From Insulibacter thermoxylanivorax (GTDB lineage: Bacteria; Bacillota; Bacilli; Paenibacillales; DA-C8): DNA of 64,000 nucleotides. The position numbers and the translations under genes were made by a program. Shown piece by piece: positions 20,529 through 29,552 of the stretch (within the stretch, counting starts at the first letter, position 1; each line of letters starts with the position of its first letter). Under the pieces are notes generated by a model. The model did no database searches, was not told the DNA's origin, and saw only the letters and a program-made list of their open reading frames with translations. The stretch lies in the NCBI RefSeq assembly GCF_015472005.1, contig NZ_BMAQ01000014.1, positions 1-64,000 of the forward strand, read 5' to 3'.

Positions 20529-20631
20529 AACAGCGCTCCGTTTTCAACTCTTTCTGTCTTTGTTTAATGCCTTTAAATACTATAATCGGATCACAAACAT
20601 CTTTCAATCCCAGTCTGATCTTGATATGATG

Positions 20632-20669
20632 AAGCAATATAAAATATAGATAAAGCAATATAAAATATA
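20632..20669. repeat. AT-rich 21-bp tandem repeat upstream of the 97-aa gene
   Basis: The 17-nt sequence AAGCAATATAAAATATA occurs identically at 20632 and 20653 (21-bp step), just before the ribosome binding site of the 97-aa gene. It holds TATAAA-like elements and could supply alternative -10 boxes. Confidence 0.6.
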
Positions 20670-20688
20670 AGTAAAGGAATGTGAGACG

Positions 20689-20982
20689 ATGGGTGTCAAA
20701 TACAACCGCGAATACAAGCAGATCTCAGAGGAATTGGCCGCTGCGATCGCGACAATCGACGATTGTTATGAATTTTTCGAAATGGAGCGTTCAGACTGGC
20801 TCAATCTGGCCAGAAACGAACGCATGGACTGCATCCGCACCCTGTCCGACGACCTCTTCTATGCCTTAGGTGCGGATCCTGTGGTATACGTGGGGTCGGG
20901 CGTCGTGGCATACGATGCGCGCCAGCATCTCATTAAGGTCACTCCTGCAACGAAGATTGTCCATGTGATCAAACTGATCTAA
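20689..20982 (+). CDS. 97-aa protein of unknown function
   Basis: A soluble protein with a helical, acidic first half (YKQISEELAAAIATIDDCYE) and a beta-rich second half (DPVVYVGSGVVAYD, HLIKVT, IVHVIKLI). AAGGA lies 11 nt before the ATG. It stands alone between AEC and a convergent 99-aa gene. No family is recognised; the compact alpha-then-beta pattern suggests one small folded domain. Confidence 0.7.
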   Translation: MGVKYNREYKQISEELAAAIATIDDCYEFFEMERSDWLNLARNERMDCIRTLSDDLFYALGADPVVYVGSGVVAYDARQHLIKVTPATKIVHVIKLI

Positions 20983-21063
20983 GTGATCTGCCGATACACG
21001 GTCTTGTTGCCGAGCAGATCCTCGCATCCCAAACGGACGAACTCTCTCATCATACGATCTTGC

Positions 21064-21363
21064 TCATAATTTAAACCGCCTGATATGGTCCCACAGCTGC
21101 TCTTCCATCAGGATCTGCTTCTGCCTGGGACCGATCAGGTCGAAGTGCGGATACTTCTCATGCATATGAATATATTGCGGATTCAGACGATGCCGGCGGC
21201 ACCATGCCCGCAGCTTGTCCAGATCACAGCAGCCCACCTTGGTGACAGTGGTGATCCCTGGAAACCTCTCATCGATCCAATAATGCGTCAGATACGCGAT
21301 CTCCCCTCGTCTCACTTGCTTCTTCCATTCCGTCAGCTGCTGCCGCGTGATCCCAAAAGCCAT
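21064..21363 (-). CDS. conserved 99-aa protein (possibly YneQ-like)
   Basis: A basic, single-domain soluble protein with notable segments RRGEIAYLTHYWIDERFPG, VTKVGCCDLDKLRAWCRRHR and HMHEKYPHFDLIGPRQ; it has three cysteines and several aromatic residues. This resembles from memory the small uncharacterised YneQ family of Bacilli, but I could not verify it. It is followed on the same strand by no other gene and is preceded by the PDZ-Lon protease gene 47 nt upstream, so the two may be co-transcribed. Confidence 0.7.
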   Translation of the reverse strand: MAFGITRQQLTEWKKQVRRGEIAYLTHYWIDERFPGITTVTKVGCCDLDKLRAWCRRHRLNPQYIHMHEKYPHFDLIGPRQKQILMEEQLWDHIRRFKL

Positions 21364-21410
21364 CTCTGTTGTCTCCTTCTCCAGTTTTGATCGTTATCGT
21401 GTTAATCTTG

Positions 21411-22814
21411 TCATCCATCCTCCGTCTGTTTCGCATGCTGGGCCAGCCATTCCAAGATCTCATCTATCGTCTGTACAGGAACGATCTGCAGATTCTTCGC
21501 CCCCAGCCGCGCTTCCTCCTCCTGCCCCGCCGGCACGAAGAATACATCGACGCCGCTGCGCGCGACAGTGAAGGCCTTCTGCCTGATCCCGCCGATCGGT
21601 CCGATCGAACCGTCGGCACGGATGGTGCCCGTTGCGGCAACGTAATTGCCCTGCGTTACCCCTCCGGGAGTCAACTGATCGATGATCGTAAGGGTGAGCA
21701 CCCCGCCGTGGGAGGGCCCGCCCTCATGGAGCAGGTATTGGGTATATTGGATATCCAGCGGCACGTCATAGACGACCTCGTCGGTAATCTGTATGCCCGC
21801 CATTGGCCTCGTCGGGTCATCCTCCCTCGCTGCCGTTTGCAGGGTCAGATGCCGTGTCTCCCCCTCCCGCACGACGACTACCTCCAGGTGGTCTCCGGGT
21901 TCCAGCCCGCTGATCACCTGCATGAGTTCATCGGTGCGGTGAACTTCCACATCATTCGCGCCGACGATGAGATCCCCGGGTTGCAGCACGCCTTCAGCCG
22001 GCCCGTCCTTGACCACATCGATGACCAGCACACCGATATGAATAACGCCTCTGCCAAGACCCGCCTTCTCAAGAGCGATCGCCGCTGCGATCGTGTTGGC
22101 ATCGTGTTTCATACGGCGTACCATCTGGTTATACTGATCAAGAGGCATGCCGAGTTCTTCTTGCTTCTCAAAGGTATAGTGAGGAAAGACGGCAGCATAC
22201 AGCCAATCAACGGGAAAAGCCGGCCGTTGGAAGATCAGGACACCGGCGATCTCTCCTTGCGGATGGCCGTCATCCACTTGTACATATCGCTGCATATTCA
22301 TCGTTATCCCGGGATAAGTGACGAGGTAATTGGTCGGCCATAACAGCAAAGCCAGGATGACGGCGCTGCTGATCGACCAGATTACCCCTTTGCCGGGGAA
22401 TGCCCTGCGCTCCAGCCCGTCGGTGATGATGAGATCCGCCCATACCGCTGCCAAAGCCGCTGCGAAGCTGAACCCGAGCTGCAGCAATTGCCGCGGATTC
22501 GTCCACAGCGTATAAACTGCGATCAATGAGAGGATGATCATGATAACGCGGACAGCGATCAGCAGCCAGCTCAGCTTCCCGCGCCGCTCCCTCAAACAAG
22601 CATGAACAGCTCCGATCGTCCACAGGAGCGGAATCACGGCGCAAGCTGCAATCAACTGCGGAATATAATCTATAAGATACAGACCTCCGAACCGCCACGG
22701 ATCGAAAACCCATATGAGTTGGCCGAATATGATCGCGATAACCAACAGGATAAGGCCTGTTCGATAAAAGATCGCAGAATATGTCGAATGCGTTGATCTT
22801 CGTCTAGAACTCAT
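21411..22814 (-). CDS. membrane PDZ-Lon (S16) protease, SepM/YlbL-like, with extra N-terminal membrane segments
   Basis: A 467-aa protein with about four to five hydrophobic segments (residues 15-165), a PDZ domain (about 265-345; GVLQPGDLIVGANDVEV) and a C-terminal Lon-type catalytic domain. The serine is visible in GGPSHGGVLT and the lysine in GGIRQKAFT, the Ser-Lys dyad of family S16. The usual SepM/YlbL protein is about 345 aa with one membrane anchor, so this one has an enlarged membrane part. The ATG at 22814 has GGGAG 8 nt upstream. The substrate is unknown; relatives cut secreted peptides or act in sporulation. Confidence 0.87.
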   Translation of the reverse strand: MSSRRRSTHSTYSAIFYRTGLILLVIAIIFGQLIWVFDPWRFGGLYLIDYIPQLIAACAVIPLLWTIGAVHACLRERRGKLSWLLIAVRVIMIILSLIAVYTLWTNPRQLLQLGFSFAAALAAVWADLIITDGLERRAFPGKGVIWSISSAVILALLLWPTNYLVTYPGITMNMQRYVQVDDGHPQGEIAGVLIFQRPAFPVDWLYAAVFPHYTFEKQEELGMPLDQYNQMVRRMKHDANTIAAAIALEKAGLGRGVIHIGVLVIDVVKDGPAEGVLQPGDLIVGANDVEVHRTDELMQVISGLEPGDHLEVVVVREGETRHLTLQTAAREDDPTRPMAGIQITDEVVYDVPLDIQYTQYLLHEGGPSHGGVLTLTIIDQLTPGGVTQGNYVAATGTIRADGSIGPIGGIRQKAFTVARSGVDVFFVPAGQEEEARLGAKNLQIVPVQTIDEILEWLAQHAKQTEDG

Positions 22815-23119
22815 CGCTTCATCTCCCTTTAAAACATACATAACTATCATAGCATACTATCATAGCGTGGCATCTGCCCGCGCGTCCACAAGAAAACCGC
22901 TCAGAGATGCGGGACGGCAGAAGGCGTTCGAAATCGATTGGGCCGCTGCTTGGACAGCCCATGCGCTGTAAAGCACAAGTTCAGTCTTATGTCTGTGACG
23001 TTTGATGTCGAACAGGATAAAAAAATATCATGCACGAATGGTCGTCATCTGCTATGATGTAATACGACTTACATAAATAGGACCTGCATATGCCATATTT
23101 TACCAAGGAGGAAGAAACA

Positions 23120-24406
23120 TTGAGCCGCGAAATTCAAGTCCATGAACGACCGCCCTTAGTCCAAACATTGCCGCTCAGTTTGCAGCACTTGTTTGCCATG
23201 TTTGGATCCACGGTGCTGGTCCCGATTATCTTCAAAGTGGATCCCGCAACGATCCTGCTGATGAACGGAATTGGAACTCTGCTCTATCTGTATATCTGTA
23301 AATGGCAGATCCCTGCCTATCTGGGTTCCAGCTTTGCCTTTATTGCTCCCGTACTATTGATCCTTGGTGATAACCCCACAGCAAACTATCCAAAGGTGCT
23401 CGGAGCCTTCATCGTCGTAGGCGCCATCTTCACCCTCTTCGCCCTGCTGATCAAAGCCGTCGGCACGAAGTGGATCGATGTCGTCCTCCCGCCTGCCGCG
23501 ATGGGGCCCATTGTTGCGCTGATCGGTCTCGAACTCGTGCCGGTAGCCGCGGAGATGGCAGGATGGATTCGCCCGGACAATCTGGACCCTGCCGTGAACT
23601 GGTCCCCCGATCCAAGTCACGTGACCGTCTCGATCCTGACTTTGGCGATCATCGTCCTGGGTAATGTGCTGTTCCGCGGGTTTATGAAGATCATCCCAAT
23701 CCTGATCGGTTTCATCGCCGGTTACGTGATCGCTTGGTTCTTCGGACTCGTAAAGTTTGAACAAGTAGAAGAAGCTTCGTTCTTCTCCCTGCCCACCTTT
23801 ACGTTCCCGCAGTTCGACTTGACAGCGATCCTTGCGATTTTGCCTGCTGCCCTCGTCGTACTTGCCGAACATATCGGGCACTTAATCGTTACCGAGAACA
23901 TCGTGAAGAAGCCCTTCTCCAAGGAACCGGGACTGCATCGCTCCTTGCTCGGCAACGGATTATCGACGATGCTGTCCGGTTTTGTCGGTTCTACACCCAA
24001 TACGACTTACGGGGAGAATATCGGCGTCATGACCATCACCCGCGTCTATTCCACTTATGTGCTCAGCATTGCAGCGGTCATCGCGATCATCCTTTCTTTC
24101 TTCGGCAAATTATCTGCGGTGATCTCTTCCGTGCCGGATGCCGTGCTGGGCGGCGTGTCGATCATGTTATTCGGCGTGATCGCCGTAGCGGGGATCCGCA
24201 TGCTAGTTGAAGGACAGGTGGATTACGGCAAACCGAAGAACCTCATCCTCACTTCCGTCGTCCTCGTCATCGGCATCAGCGGTACGAAGCTGACGATCGG
24301 CACCACGGAGCTGAAGGGCATGGTACTGGCGACGATCGTTACCATCCTGCTCAGCCTGTTCTTCAAGATCATCGAGGTCCTGAAGCTCAGCAACGATCAA
24401 GAATAA
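23120..24406 (+). CDS. uracil permease (NCS2/UraA family)
   Basis: A 428-aa proton-coupled nucleobase importer with about 12-14 hydrophobic segments. Family marks are QHLFAMFGSTVLVP near residue 22, PAALVVLAEHIGHL (substrate Glu/His), and GSTPNTTYGENIGVMTITRV (the conserved E/N motif). I chose a TTG at 23120, which has a perfect AAGGAGG 8 nt upstream; the upstream in-frame ATG at 23090 has none. It is not next to pyrimidine genes. A TATGAT at 23053 could be its -10 box; no PyrR or purine leader is evident. The 22815-23119 gap holds no gene. Confidence 0.93.
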   Translation: MSREIQVHERPPLVQTLPLSLQHLFAMFGSTVLVPIIFKVDPATILLMNGIGTLLYLYICKWQIPAYLGSSFAFIAPVLLILGDNPTANYPKVLGAFIVVGAIFTLFALLIKAVGTKWIDVVLPPAAMGPIVALIGLELVPVAAEMAGWIRPDNLDPAVNWSPDPSHVTVSILTLAIIVLGNVLFRGFMKIIPILIGFIAGYVIAWFFGLVKFEQVEEASFFSLPTFTFPQFDLTAILAILPAALVVLAEHIGHLIVTENIVKKPFSKEPGLHRSLLGNGLSTMLSGFVGSTPNTTYGENIGVMTITRVYSTYVLSIAAVIAIILSFFGKLSAVISSVPDAVLGGVSIMLFGVIAVAGIRMLVEGQVDYGKPKNLILTSVVLVIGISGTKLTIGTTELKGMVLATIVTILLSLFFKIIEVLKLSNDQE

Positions 24407-24432
24407 TCAACCAGTCCCGTCTTCATTGACAT

Positions 24433-24478
24433 AAACTGGGGTGCGATCTGCCGACAACGGCAATTCGCACCCCAGTTT
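24433..24478. terminator. bidirectional hairpin after the uracil permease gene
   Basis: A perfect 14-bp outer stem (AAACTGGGGTGCGA and its complement) and a 5-bp inner stem TGCCG/CGGCA, between two convergent genes. The tails are only modestly T-rich. Confidence 0.75.
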
Positions 24479-24507
24479 CATTTATTCACGCCATAGAGGA
24501 TTAAACG

Positions 24508-24888
24508 TTATGGACTTATAACGGGCTTTAATTGTTGGGCACATTCATGAATATGGCGGATATAATCTTGCAGCAGCTGCTGCACTTCTTCCTGCCGTTC
24601 ATCGATATGCTCGCTTCCCTTCTGCACATCCAACAGTTCAACTTTGACTTCACGATTATCCAGGTAATTCACACGAAAGTCAAAGCTGTACATCCCGTGC
24701 CCGGAGACATCGATATGGATGAACAGGCTGTAAGGCAGATTCTCCAGATGCACTTCACAGCCGTCCCCGGGCGGCAGCAGTTCCGGCAGCATCCTGCGCC
24801 ATTCTTGCAGCAAGGTCTCCGGGTCGATGGCGGGTTCTTTCACGGTTATGTTCGACACCCTTTCATCTATATGCTTATGCTGCATCAT
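24508..24888 (-). CDS. 126-aa protein of unknown function, coupled to dps
   Basis: A soluble acidic protein with beta-rich middle (CEVHLENLPYSLFIHIDV, MYSFDFRVNYLDNREVKVEL) and helical end (QEEVQQLLQDYIRHIHE). The ATG overlaps the stop of the Dps gene (ATGA), so it is translated by coupling and likely co-expressed with Dps. Extending further upstream would read through dps in another frame. No family is recognised. Confidence 0.7.
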   Translation of the reverse strand: MMQHKHIDERVSNITVKEPAIDPETLLQEWRRMLPELLPPGDGCEVHLENLPYSLFIHIDVSGHGMYSFDFRVNYLDNREVKVELLDVQKGSEHIDERQEEVQQLLQDYIRHIHECAQQLKPVISP

Positions 24889-25340
24889 GACGTGTGCTGC
24901 ACCGCTTGCGCTAAGTAAGAACGCAGCAGCCAAGCCTGTTTGTCGAAGGAAGCAGCAAGACCTGTGAATAGATCCGCGGTCACCACATCCCCGGTTTGTT
25001 CAGCGATATCCACGCCTTGCTGCATCTCTTGCACTAGCATACGGTAGTCCCGCTCGAGCTGAGCCACCATGCCCGCCGCGTCTTCCTGTCCTGAAGCCTC
25101 TTGGATCGAAGCGAGTTCGAGATATTGCTTCATCGTTCCCGCCGGGTTCTCCCCGATGGTTAAGATGCGCTCTGCAATCTCATCGATCGCTGGGGGCAGC
25201 TCCTCATACAATGCTTGAAACTTTTCATGCAGGGTGAAGAAGTGCTCGCCTTTGACATACCAATGGTAGTTCTGCAATTTCACGTAGAGGAGGTTGCAGT
25301 TCGCCAGTTGTTTGTTTAAGTGGGTTGCTAACGGATTCAT
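24885..25340 (-). CDS. dps: Dps-family ferritin-like protein
   Basis: A 151-aa mini-ferritin that oxidises and stores iron and protects DNA from peroxide. The inter-subunit ferroxidase residues are visible in LQNYHWYVKGEHFFTLHEKF and in the following EELPPAIDEIAERI, the standard Dps motif. No long basic tail is seen, so direct DNA binding is uncertain. It is the first gene of a two-gene operon with an unknown 126-aa protein. No Per or Fur box was identified upstream with confidence. Confidence 0.95.
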   Translation of the reverse strand: MNPLATHLNKQLANCNLLYVKLQNYHWYVKGEHFFTLHEKFQALYEELPPAIDEIAERILTIGENPAGTMKQYLELASIQEASGQEDAAGMVAQLERDYRMLVQEMQQGVDIAEQTGDVVTADLFTGLAASFDKQAWLLRSYLAQAVQHTS

Positions 25341-25413
25341 ATACCATTCTCCTTCTGCCTGATCGATCTACACTTGGTAGTATGTCTAGGCAGAAGGGCG
25401 ATCATGCACTCGC

Positions 25414-26340
25414 TTACATAAACAAGCGCAGCAAGATGATGCCGGAGAATGCCAGGATGATCCCCGTAAATTCCAGCCTGGTGAATTTGATGCGCGTCGT
25501 GATCCGCGTATAGAACAGGATCATCAGGACATTCGAAGCGACGACCGCAGACACCAAACCCGTTACCCCAAGTTTAAAGGCCGGCAGGATGAAGATCATG
25601 CCCGACACATTCGTCAAGCCGACGACGAGGCCCCATGCGAATACTTTCTTAAGCGGCCAAGTAGCTGCTGCAGCTCCAGCGCCTGCTGTTCCGCCTTCAC
25701 TGCTTGCGGCGGTTTCCTGTTTAGCGATTGCCGCCGCTGCTGCACTGGCTGTTTTGCGCCCGTTCAGGTACCAACGGGTTAAGAATAGAATCGCTCCCGT
25801 CGAGAACATGCACACCAGAGTAGGCAGCACATCCGCTTCCCACAGCATCGCTTGTTTGCCCATGGTATCGTTGAAACCAAAGAACAGCATCGCCAGGATT
25901 CCCCACTTCAGCCCCTGCAGATTGTTGAGAGACATATCATCGGAGTATTGGATGCAGAGAACCCCGCAGATGATGATGATCAAAGCAACGAACTGCCATG
26001 CAGTCAGCGTCTCGCCCCACAGCAGATATGCCAAGGCTGCCACGACGATCGACGGCAGACCCGTGAAGATGGCGATGATCGATGCCTTGCCGACAGCAAA
26101 TCCTCGATACATGCTCGCATTCGCAGTGAAGGAGAAGATCCCCATCAGAATCCCGGCCGCCACCGGCCACGTCCACTGCTGTCCGGACACGAAGGTTCCG
26201 ATGAAACTGATCACAGCCCCGGAGGTGAAGACGCCGAAGAGCATGAAGTTTCGGTCAATCGGACGCTGAGAGGTCCAGTGATACAGAATCCCCCTCGCCC
26301 CGAAGCAACAAGCAGCCAGTAAAGCGTATACCAACCACAT
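25414..26340 (-). CDS. EamA-family (DMT) transporter
   Basis: A 308-aa membrane protein with about ten hydrophobic segments in two EamA-type halves (about 1-135 and 150-308), joined by an Ala/Gly-rich loop near residue 200-220. LAYLLWGETLTAWQFVALIIIICGV is the typical end of the first half. Members export metabolites; the substrate is unknown. The dps gene lies just downstream on the same strand, and the foldase gene is upstream with its own terminator between. Confidence 0.85.
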   Translation of the reverse strand: MWLVYALLAACCFGARGILYHWTSQRPIDRNFMLFGVFTSGAVISFIGTFVSGQQWTWPVAAGILMGIFSFTANASMYRGFAVGKASIIAIFTGLPSIVVAALAYLLWGETLTAWQFVALIIIICGVLCIQYSDDMSLNNLQGLKWGILAMLFFGFNDTMGKQAMLWEADVLPTLVCMFSTGAILFLTRWYLNGRKTASAAAAAIAKQETAASSEGGTAGAGAAAATWPLKKVFAWGLVVGLTNVSGMIFILPAFKLGVTGLVSAVVASNVLMILFYTRITTRIKFTRLEFTGIILAFSGIILLRLFM

Positions 26341-26372
26341 CGCAGTCTCTCACTCCCATGGACATGATAAAA

Positions 26373-26399
26373 GCTGCCCGAGTCATCCGCTCGGACAGC
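26373..26399 (-). terminator. intrinsic terminator of the PrsA-like gene
   Basis: A 10-bp stem with one mismatch (GCTGTCCGAG against CTCGGGCAGC on the minus strand) is followed by TTTTAT, about 22 nt after the stop codon. Confidence 0.75.
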
Positions 26400-26420
26400 C
26401 TGCTGCTTAGAGTGCATCCA

Positions 26421-27350
26421 TTATTCGTTCGCGTACTCTACAACAGCTTGCATCCTCTTCTCTTGAATCCACTCCGTCGATAACGTATACAATCGCTCAT
26501 CTTCAAGCAAGCTCTTGATCTGATCCTTCACCTCATCCAGCGGCTGGATGCGTTCCTCTTGGTGATCGGTCTTCTTAATGATGTGATAGCCGTGCACCGT
26601 TTGCACGGGCTCCTTAGTGATCTCTCCGATGTCCATCGTGAATGCGGCCTCTTCAAACTCCTCAACCATACGGCCGCGCGGGAAGTAATCGAGATCTCCA
26701 CCGTTTACGGCAGATGCCGTATCCAGCGAACGCTCTTCAGCCAGGGCCGCAAAGTCAGCGCCGCGGTTCAGCTCACTCAGGATCTCCTGCGCCTCTTCTT
26801 CCGTCTCTACAAGGATATGCGAGGCTCTTACCTGCTCTGGAAGCGTGAACTGGTCCTGGTTCTCATCATAATATTGCTGGATATCTTCGTCGGAGATCTT
26901 GATCTCTTCAGCAAGCAGCTTGCGCATCATCGCCTGCGATTCCATCTCCGAACGCAAGCGTTCTGAGGAGAATCCATAGATCTCGAACATCGACATCATC
27001 TCTTCTACGCTCATATCGAAGTTCGCTGCTTGTCTCTCGAGCTCCGCCTCGATATCTTCGTCGGTCACGGAGATCTTCTTCGCTTTCGCTTCTTGGCGGA
27101 TCAACTCTTTGTTAATCAGCCCTTCGATGAGCGCGCTTCCCCCTTGTGAATACATCTCATCATACAGTTGATCTTTCGTGATCTTCTCGCCGTTCACCGT
27201 GACGATTGTCTCCGATGCGGCAGATGCTTTAGCAAATGGGTTCCAGACGGCGACGATGATGAGCAAGATCAGCAGTACGATCGATGTCCCCATCCAGAAC
27301 AGAGCGGCTTTGTACGTGCGAATTCCTTTTGCGGTGTTGAAATCATTCAT
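26421..27350 (-). CDS. membrane-anchored parvulin-type peptidyl-prolyl isomerase (PrsA/SurA-like)
   Basis: Probably assists folding of secreted proteins outside the cell. A single hydrophobic segment (about residues 18-40) anchors it; there is no lipobox, unlike classical PrsA. A SurA-like helical region (about 55-165) is followed by one parvulin domain (about 170-265) with VRASHILVETEEEAQEIL, GGDLDYFPRGRMVEEFEEAA and VQTVHGYHIIKKTD. The ATG at 27350 has AAGGA 9 nt upstream; the longer start at 27371 overlaps it. It is monocistronic. Confidence 0.92.
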   Translation of the reverse strand: MNDFNTAKGIRTYKAALFWMGTSIVLLILLIIVAVWNPFAKASAASETIVTVNGEKITKDQLYDEMYSQGGSALIEGLINKELIRQEAKAKKISVTDEDIEAELERQAANFDMSVEEMMSMFEIYGFSSERLRSEMESQAMMRKLLAEEIKISDEDIQQYYDENQDQFTLPEQVRASHILVETEEEAQEILSELNRGADFAALAEERSLDTASAVNGGDLDYFPRGRMVEEFEEAAFTMDIGEITKEPVQTVHGYHIIKKTDHQEERIQPLDEVKDQIKSLLEDERLYTLSTEWIQEKRMQAVVEYANE

Positions 27351-27619
27351 AAGTTTGATTCCTTTCTTCATAGATTCTCGTCAGCTTTGCAAGCCCAACA
27401 TCACTCACTATATCAGAAATTTATTAAAGATACATTAAAAAATCAACAACAAACCGATTTTATCGACTTCGCTCAGAAAGCAAACTTGGTCCCTGCCTGA
27501 AACGCCGTTTCAGGAAAGATGTTACTCCATCGCCGGTTGTGTTACAATGTAGGCTGTAATGACAAATATCATATAAATTAAATTAGGATGCAGTACTGAT
27601 AAAAATCGGAGGGTTCAAC

Positions 27620-28603
27620 ATGCAACAAGAACAGGTGATCATCGTCGGCGCAGGTCCTTGCGGTCTTGCCGCTGCCATCGCACTGAAGAAGATCGGAATC
27701 AATCCGCTGATCATAGAGAAGGCGAGCATCGTCCATTCGATCTATCAATATCCAACCTATATGCAGTTCTTCAGCACAGCGGAGAAACTTGAGATCGGCG
27801 GCGTTCCTTTCACCACACCGCAGGATAAGCCGACGCGCATCGAAGCGCTCCATTACTACCGCAAAGTCGCTCAGAAACATGAGCTTCGCGTTCATCAATA
27901 CGAAGAAGTAACCAGCATCGAACCGAAGGACGGCTGTTTTATCTTAGAGACACAACCGATGAACCGTGCGCCCAGGGTGTACAAAGCGGAACGCGTGGTG
28001 GTTGCAACGGGCTATTTTGATAATCCGAACATGCTCGGTATCCCCGGCGAGGAACTGCCGAAGGTGAGCCACTTCTTCCGCGAAGCTCACCCGTATACGG
28101 GGACGAAGACGGTGATCATCGGCGGCAACAACTCGGCGATCGATGCTGCCCTTGAACTTGCGCGCGTCGGCGCAGAAGTCACCGTCGTCTATCGCGGCGA
28201 GAAGTATTCGGACAATATCAAACCCTGGGTGCTCCCTACCTTCAAGAGCCTTGTCGAACAAGGCGTCATCCATATGATGTTCCGTTCGCAAGTCATCAGC
28301 ATCCAGCCGGATTCGGTGACCATCCGCATGCCGGAGGACCAGCTTGAGATGGACAACGACTTCGTCCTTGCACTGACGGGCTTCCGCCCTGATCGCAAGT
28401 TCCTCGAGAAGACCGGTGTCGAGATGGATGCCGAATCCGATCGCCCGGTTTACAACCCTGAGACGATGGAGACGAATGTTCGCGGACTCTATGTCGCCGG
28501 TGTCGTCGCTTCCGGGCGCAACGCAAACGAGATCTTCATCGAGAGCGGCAGATTCCACGGCGATCTCATCGCCGAACATATCCGTGCAATCCGGCAGCCA
28601 TGA
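27620..28603 (+). CDS. ypdA: YpdA-family bacillithiol disulfide reductase
   Basis: An FAD/NADPH flavoenzyme that reduces bacillithiol disulfide (Bdr in Staphylococcus). The FAD loop VGAGPCGLAAA carries the characteristic Cys14 of this family, and the second dinucleotide motif GGNNSAIDAALELARVGAEV binds NADPH. The end ATNVRGLYVAGVV-like segment (TNVRGLYVAGVVASG) is standard for the fold. Length is 327 aa. GGAGGG precedes the ATG. Its stop overlaps the start of the pseudouridine synthase gene (ATGA). It implies that the organism makes bacillithiol; the synthesis genes are not in this window. Confidence 0.95.
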   Translation: MQQEQVIIVGAGPCGLAAAIALKKIGINPLIIEKASIVHSIYQYPTYMQFFSTAEKLEIGGVPFTTPQDKPTRIEALHYYRKVAQKHELRVHQYEEVTSIEPKDGCFILETQPMNRAPRVYKAERVVVATGYFDNPNMLGIPGEELPKVSHFFREAHPYTGTKTVIIGGNNSAIDAALELARVGAEVTVVYRGEKYSDNIKPWVLPTFKSLVEQGVIHMMFRSQVISIQPDSVTIRMPEDQLEMDNDFVLALTGFRPDRKFLEKTGVEMDAESDRPVYNPETMETNVRGLYVAGVVASGRNANEIFIESGRFHGDLIAEHIRAIRQP

Positions 28604-29517
28604 CCCGTCGCATGCCTCATGAGCCGCTTGCTCCTATCGGTCACCGGGCCGCAGAATGGTATGTATTGAAGCTTCCAGAAGCACTTAGGGATGCGTCGGT
28701 TAAGGAACTGGCAGGCATCCTTCCCTTACCTGCGAAGATTGCGGACAAGCTGCTTCGCGAAGACGGCATCGTGAAGCAGCGGGACCGCCTCAACCTGCGG
28801 CTGTTCCCTTATGAAGAGCCCGATTTCGTGGCAGAGTGGACAGCATTGAATATTTTGTATGAGGATGACTTTGCCATGGTCGTGAACAAGCCGGCGGGGC
28901 TCGGGGTTCATCCCAACAGCCGGGAGGGAAGCGGAACGCTGGCTAACCAAGTCGCTGCCTATTATCTGGGTACCGGGCAAGAATGCCGTGTCAGGCATAT
29001 CCATCGCTTAGACAAGGACACAACAGGTGCAGTGCTGTATGCCAAGAATGAATTTGCCCATGCGGTGTTCGACCAGGAGATGCGCGAGAAGAAGATCGAG
29101 CGGATCTATGCTGCCGTAGTAGAAGGCATCGTTGCACAGGATCAGGGGACCATCGATCGGCCCATCGGACGCGATCGCCATCATCCGCAGCGGCGGCGGG
29201 TCAGCCGGACCGGTGCGCATGCCGTGACCCATTATGAGGTCATCGAGCGGTATCAGGATCATACCTTGCTTCGCCTGCGTCTGGAGACAGGACGCACCCA
29301 TCAGATCCGTGTCCACCTCTCGTCTTTCGGACATCCCTTGGCCGGAGATACGCTGTATGGCGGCAGACAGACCCGCATCGCAAGGCAAGCGCTGCATGGT
29401 GAACAGCTGCTATTCACCCACCCATGGACTGGTGAGCGTTTAACCGTCACAGCACCGCTGCCGGACGACCTGCAGCAGCTGATTGCTGGTCTGAAAGCGA
29501 TGGGAAGTCGAACATAA
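28600..29517 (+). CDS. RluA/RluD-family pseudouridine synthase
   Basis: Converts uridine to pseudouridine in rRNA or tRNA. The catalytic aspartate is in HRLDKDTTGAVLYAK near residue 140, and the family end motif LETGRTHQIRVHLSSFGHP is complete. The N-terminal 85 residues look like a degenerate S4-type RNA-binding region. Its ATG overlaps the ypdA stop, so the two are coupled although functionally unrelated. The specific RNA target cannot be assigned. Confidence 0.93.
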   Translation: MTRRMPHEPLAPIGHRAAEWYVLKLPEALRDASVKELAGILPLPAKIADKLLREDGIVKQRDRLNLRLFPYEEPDFVAEWTALNILYEDDFAMVVNKPAGLGVHPNSREGSGTLANQVAAYYLGTGQECRVRHIHRLDKDTTGAVLYAKNEFAHAVFDQEMREKKIERIYAAVVEGIVAQDQGTIDRPIGRDRHHPQRRRVSRTGAHAVTHYEVIERYQDHTLLRLRLETGRTHQIRVHLSSFGHPLAGDTLYGGRQTRIARQALHGEQLLFTHPWTGERLTVTAPLPDDLQQLIAGLKAMGSRT

Positions 29518-29552
29518 CTTCATTACTATGTGAGATGGAGGCACTATGACAG

